Origin: Spinacia oleracea
Taxonomy: Eukaryota > Streptophyta > Magnoliopsida > Caryophyllales > Amaranthaceae
Direction of reading: 5' to 3'
Length of the DNA stretch: 64,000 nucleotides
Assembly: GCF_020520425.1 (NCBI RefSeq)
Contig: NC_079487.1
Location: 109,960,141 to 110,024,140, forward strand
Positions 61,549-64,000 of this stretch are shown here, piece after piece. Made by a program: the position numbers and the translations under genes. Numbering within the stretch: the first letter of the stretch is position 1; every line of letters starts with the position of its first letter. The notes under the pieces are model-generated. The model had not been told where the DNA came from. It worked only from the letters and a program-made list of their open reading frames with translations, and searched no databases.

Positions 61549-61628
61549 TTAAGGGGCAGCTGTTGCATTTCTTCCCATTTCCCGTTGTCTGGCACACTCC
61601 ATCTTTCGCTTCCGCCATTCTTCCAAAG
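61549..61628 (-). pseudogene. Possible terminal exon of unidentified gene
   Basis: On the minus strand an acceptor (CTATTTATGTAG) precedes a frame reading LEEWRKRKMECARQREMGRN then ATAAP and TAA. The basic, helical composition looks like a real C-terminus and not random sequence. No matching upstream exon was found in the next kilobase, so this may be an isolated, captured or relic exon. Confidence 0.3.
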
Positions 61629-61639
61629 CTACATAAATA

Positions 61640-62250
61640 GAGTACATTAGTGTCGCTACAAAACACAGGTTTTATCTTTTTCTCACACAAATTTCTGAAG
61701 CAAAAACTCGATACATAAAAAAGTCATTTGAACTGCATAAACAGTAAATACAAGAAAAAAGTATCTGTTGCTATAAAACTTCATTTGAACTTCATAAACA
61801 GTAAATACAAGCAAAAAGTATCTGTTGCTATAAAACTTCATTTGCCAAGCATAAAATTATTAACAATAAAAAAAACTTATAACTGTTGTTATAAGTTGAA
61901 CTGCTTAATCAGAAGTTTTACACAATGCTCATAGTTCCAAAGGTAGCAGCTGCAAAAGTGAATGAAACACTGAAACATCATACACTGCCTAAGGTAGAAG
62001 ATTACAGAGGCACTAAGTAGATAGGAAATAGTTGCATAAAGCTTTTGACTACCAGCTGTTGCACCTTTTGTAATAGCTTACTTTTTAATGTGGATCAACT
62101 GGACTCCGCTGTTTTAAACCAACCATGAACCATTTGATATGTAGCTATTCAAAATTAACTAAAATATGTAGCTACTCAAAATTTGAAATGACTCGTGGAA
62201 ATTGGAACCCCGTGTTCAGACAGCCTTAGAAGTTATTTGGTCGGAGTTGA
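61640..62250. other. No gene; short tandem duplication
   Basis: 61734-61775 and 61788-61829 are near-identical (AAACAGTAAATACAAGMAAA and AGTATCTGTTGCTATAAAAC), a 54-bp tandem duplication. Nothing else is supportable. Confidence 0.6.
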
Positions 62251-62299
62251 AGGTTACTCAATGTAGTGATTGATAATTTCAAAAAGAGAGGAAATACTT

Positions 62300-62800
62300 G
62301 GCCTTGTCCCCAGCAGGAAGATTGGTTCTAGCAAATGGAATTCTTGGGTCTCTTTGAGCAAATATGCTTTGAAACTGTGTTTGTTTCTAACTAAGTGGAA
62401 ACTGTTTATTTGGAGACTTATAACAGTCCATGTTGGCTGAGGACGAACACTACTTAATTACTTATTGTGGAGGTTCGTCTCTTGCTATTAATATCACTGA
62501 GAAAAATGCTACCCTAATTGGGGATTGGATTAATAACTTATTAAAAGTTCCGTATTTCAGCAAGGAGGACGGGCCTAATAGCTCGGTGTAGGATTAGATA
62601 ATCAATTCAATATGGATTCATAGTCATGATAGTCTCCAAAATGGGATCTGTTACTTATACCTAAGAATGAGACTACACTTATTGATCAATTTCTTGACAA
62701 GAGAAGCGGAGGGCTCTGGAGCATAAAAAGCGGATGCAACATTCATAGCTAATAGCAGGGTATCTTTATCAACTCGGGTTTTTGCTAGCTGGAATACCAG
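62300..62800 (+). pseudogene. LINE 3'-region scrap
   Basis: A readable word LTKWKLFIWRLI (about 62385-62420) resembles the zinc-knuckle region of plant L1 ORF2 (K.K.F.WR.L), with stops around it. Too degraded for firm assignment. Confidence 0.3.
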
Positions 62801-62930
62801 TAACCAGTTCATACAACTGTTGTGGATGGTTCACAGAAAAGAAGTAAGAGCAAATATTTGGCATGACATTAATGATCAAGCTTATTCTGCTAGGGATCAG
62901 GGTTTGTTCAGTCTCTTTGTTTCTTGTTTC

Positions 62931-64000
62931 TGAAGGAAATAATGCCCTTGGTCCAAGTATGCATTCTATGTTAAGTCTAATAAATGCGGTTCAGTATTAA
63001 TTAACAAGTTAATAATTCAGTGAGATCAAGTGAGCTGAATGCCTAGCTAGAGGCCGCTTCAGTTCAAGTGGAATTAATAATATTAATCCACAGCTTACTC
63101 TTGACTGAACCCGTAGGGTCACACAAATAGTACGTAAACGGATCAAGTATTTAATGGCATTAGATACTCCATCTATGGATATTCGGAATCGACGGATCTT
63201 GGTTTCAGTGGGAGCTGAGATCGTCACAGGCAAGAAATGAATACTCCGGAAACGATGATGTTGCCGGAAACGGAAATATGGATCGTATCGGAAATATAAA
63301 TATTATCCAAGTCGTAGATGTTGCCGGAAACGGAAACATGGTACGTATCGGAAAATATTATCGGAAATGGAAATATTACCAGAATCGGAAATATTGCCGG
63401 AAACGGAAATATTGTCAGAATCGGAAATATTATCGGAATCGGAAAATAATTCCGGAAACGGAAATATTAAATATTTGTTCGAAACGGAAATTGATTCCGG
63501 AATCGGAAATATTAAATATTGTTCGTATCGGAAATGAATTCCGGAACCGGGAATTTAATCGGAAGCGTATCGTACGAATTAGCATCGGACGAGGCCTGCC
63601 GGACGAAGGCCCAGCACGAAGTCGGGCCATCGCCCAGCAAGCCAAACGCGCGCCCAGCCAAGGCAGCGCCCAGGCCCACCGCAAGGCAGGCCCAGCGCGC
63701 GCCTAAGGCCATGGGCCTCGCTGCGTGGGCTGCTGCTCGCACGCACGCATGGGCGGCCCTCGTGGCTGCCGTGTGTGTGTGTGAGTTTGTGTTCATGCAC
63801 GATTCCTAAAACTATTAGAATTAGTATATGATTAAATTCCTATTCCTAAAAGGATAAATTAATTAATTAGAGTTCTTATAGGATTCTAAATTTAATTAAT
63901 TCGTATCCTACTAGGATTCCAAATCCCTTTCCATAACTCTATAAATACGTGCCTAGGGTCACATATTTTAAGAGATTAATTCAAGTATTCAAAGTGAGTT
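62931..64000 (+). repeat. LTR of the same Copia family, cut by window end
   Basis: Starts TGAAGGAAATAATGCCCTTG like the LTRs at 12659 and 21726 and follows them through the GGAAAYGGAAATATT minisatellite and GC-rich block. It is more diverged toward its right part (from about 63640). No polypurine tract precedes it, so it is a 5' LTR or a solo LTR; the right end is outside the window. Confidence 0.92.

Noticed and set aside
62931-64000. 3' LTR of an element whose body lies upstream in this window
   Set aside because: No polypurine tract precedes it, and the upstream sequence looks like LINE scrap, so a 5' or solo LTR is more likely.

Overview
This is 64 kb of AT-rich, intron-containing and densely transposon-filled DNA. 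It is plant nuclear sequence, from a eudicot. Plant-specific gene families (BAHD acyltransferase, PMEI-type inhibitor, plastid ArgC), CACTA/Stowaway/Tourist/MULE/hAT elements, tRNA-derived SINEs and plant Copia LTRs all point that way. The repeat style suggests a chenopod/Amaranthaceae genome such as spinach or a relative, but that is recall-based inference and not shown by the window. No bacterial or organellar feature was seen.

Three host genes are well supported. (1) An intronless BAHD acyltransferase, + strand, 8322-9641, 439 aa. (2) A secreted pectin-methylesterase/invertase-inhibitor-like protein, + strand, 38122-38709, 195 aa with the four family cysteines. (3) A complete 13-exon gene on the minus strand, 52907 down to 45300, for plastid N-acetyl-gamma-glutamyl-phosphate reductase (arginine biosynthesis, 395 aa). 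I reconstructed it exon by exon with consistent phases. These three genes have no evident functional link to one another.

Almost everything else is mobile DNA. 1-8.2 kb: several short non-autonomous DNA transposons, including a 1.6 kb foldback-like element carrying two Stowaways. 9.6-11.7 kb: unclassified repeats with a perfect 268-bp direct duplication, then a SINE. 11741-35672: one 23.9-kb CACTA (En/Spm) transposon with terminal inverted repeats, a TGT target duplication and arrays of a GCAACGGT-type subterminal motif. It carries a TNP2-type transposase gene (one nonsense codon), a second nine-exon CACTA gene (660 aa, open throughout), a scrap resembling a PPR gene, and a 10.46-kb Copia-type LTR element (12659-23121) inserted in its 5' part. 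36-41 kb: an RTE-type LINE remnant, Helitron-like 3' ends, two SINEs and the PMEI gene. 40.3-44.3 kb: a Ty3/gypsy polyprotein remnant split first by a hAT-type element (itself carrying a Stowaway) and then by a 5'-truncated LINE, all with target-site duplications.

45.1-52.9 kb is ArgC, with its introns loaded with non-autonomous elements and a hAT MITE placed 8 bp after its stop codon. 54.5-57.5 kb is an array of about 18 copies of a ~170-bp unit. 57.5-62.9 kb holds possible exon-like pieces, a MULE-like MITE and other repeats. The window ends inside a third copy of the same LTR family (62931-64000). I did not find a convincing undescribed host system. The most notable items are the large CACTA element with a near-intact gene pair, the triplicated 5' splice site in ArgC, and the 170-bp array.
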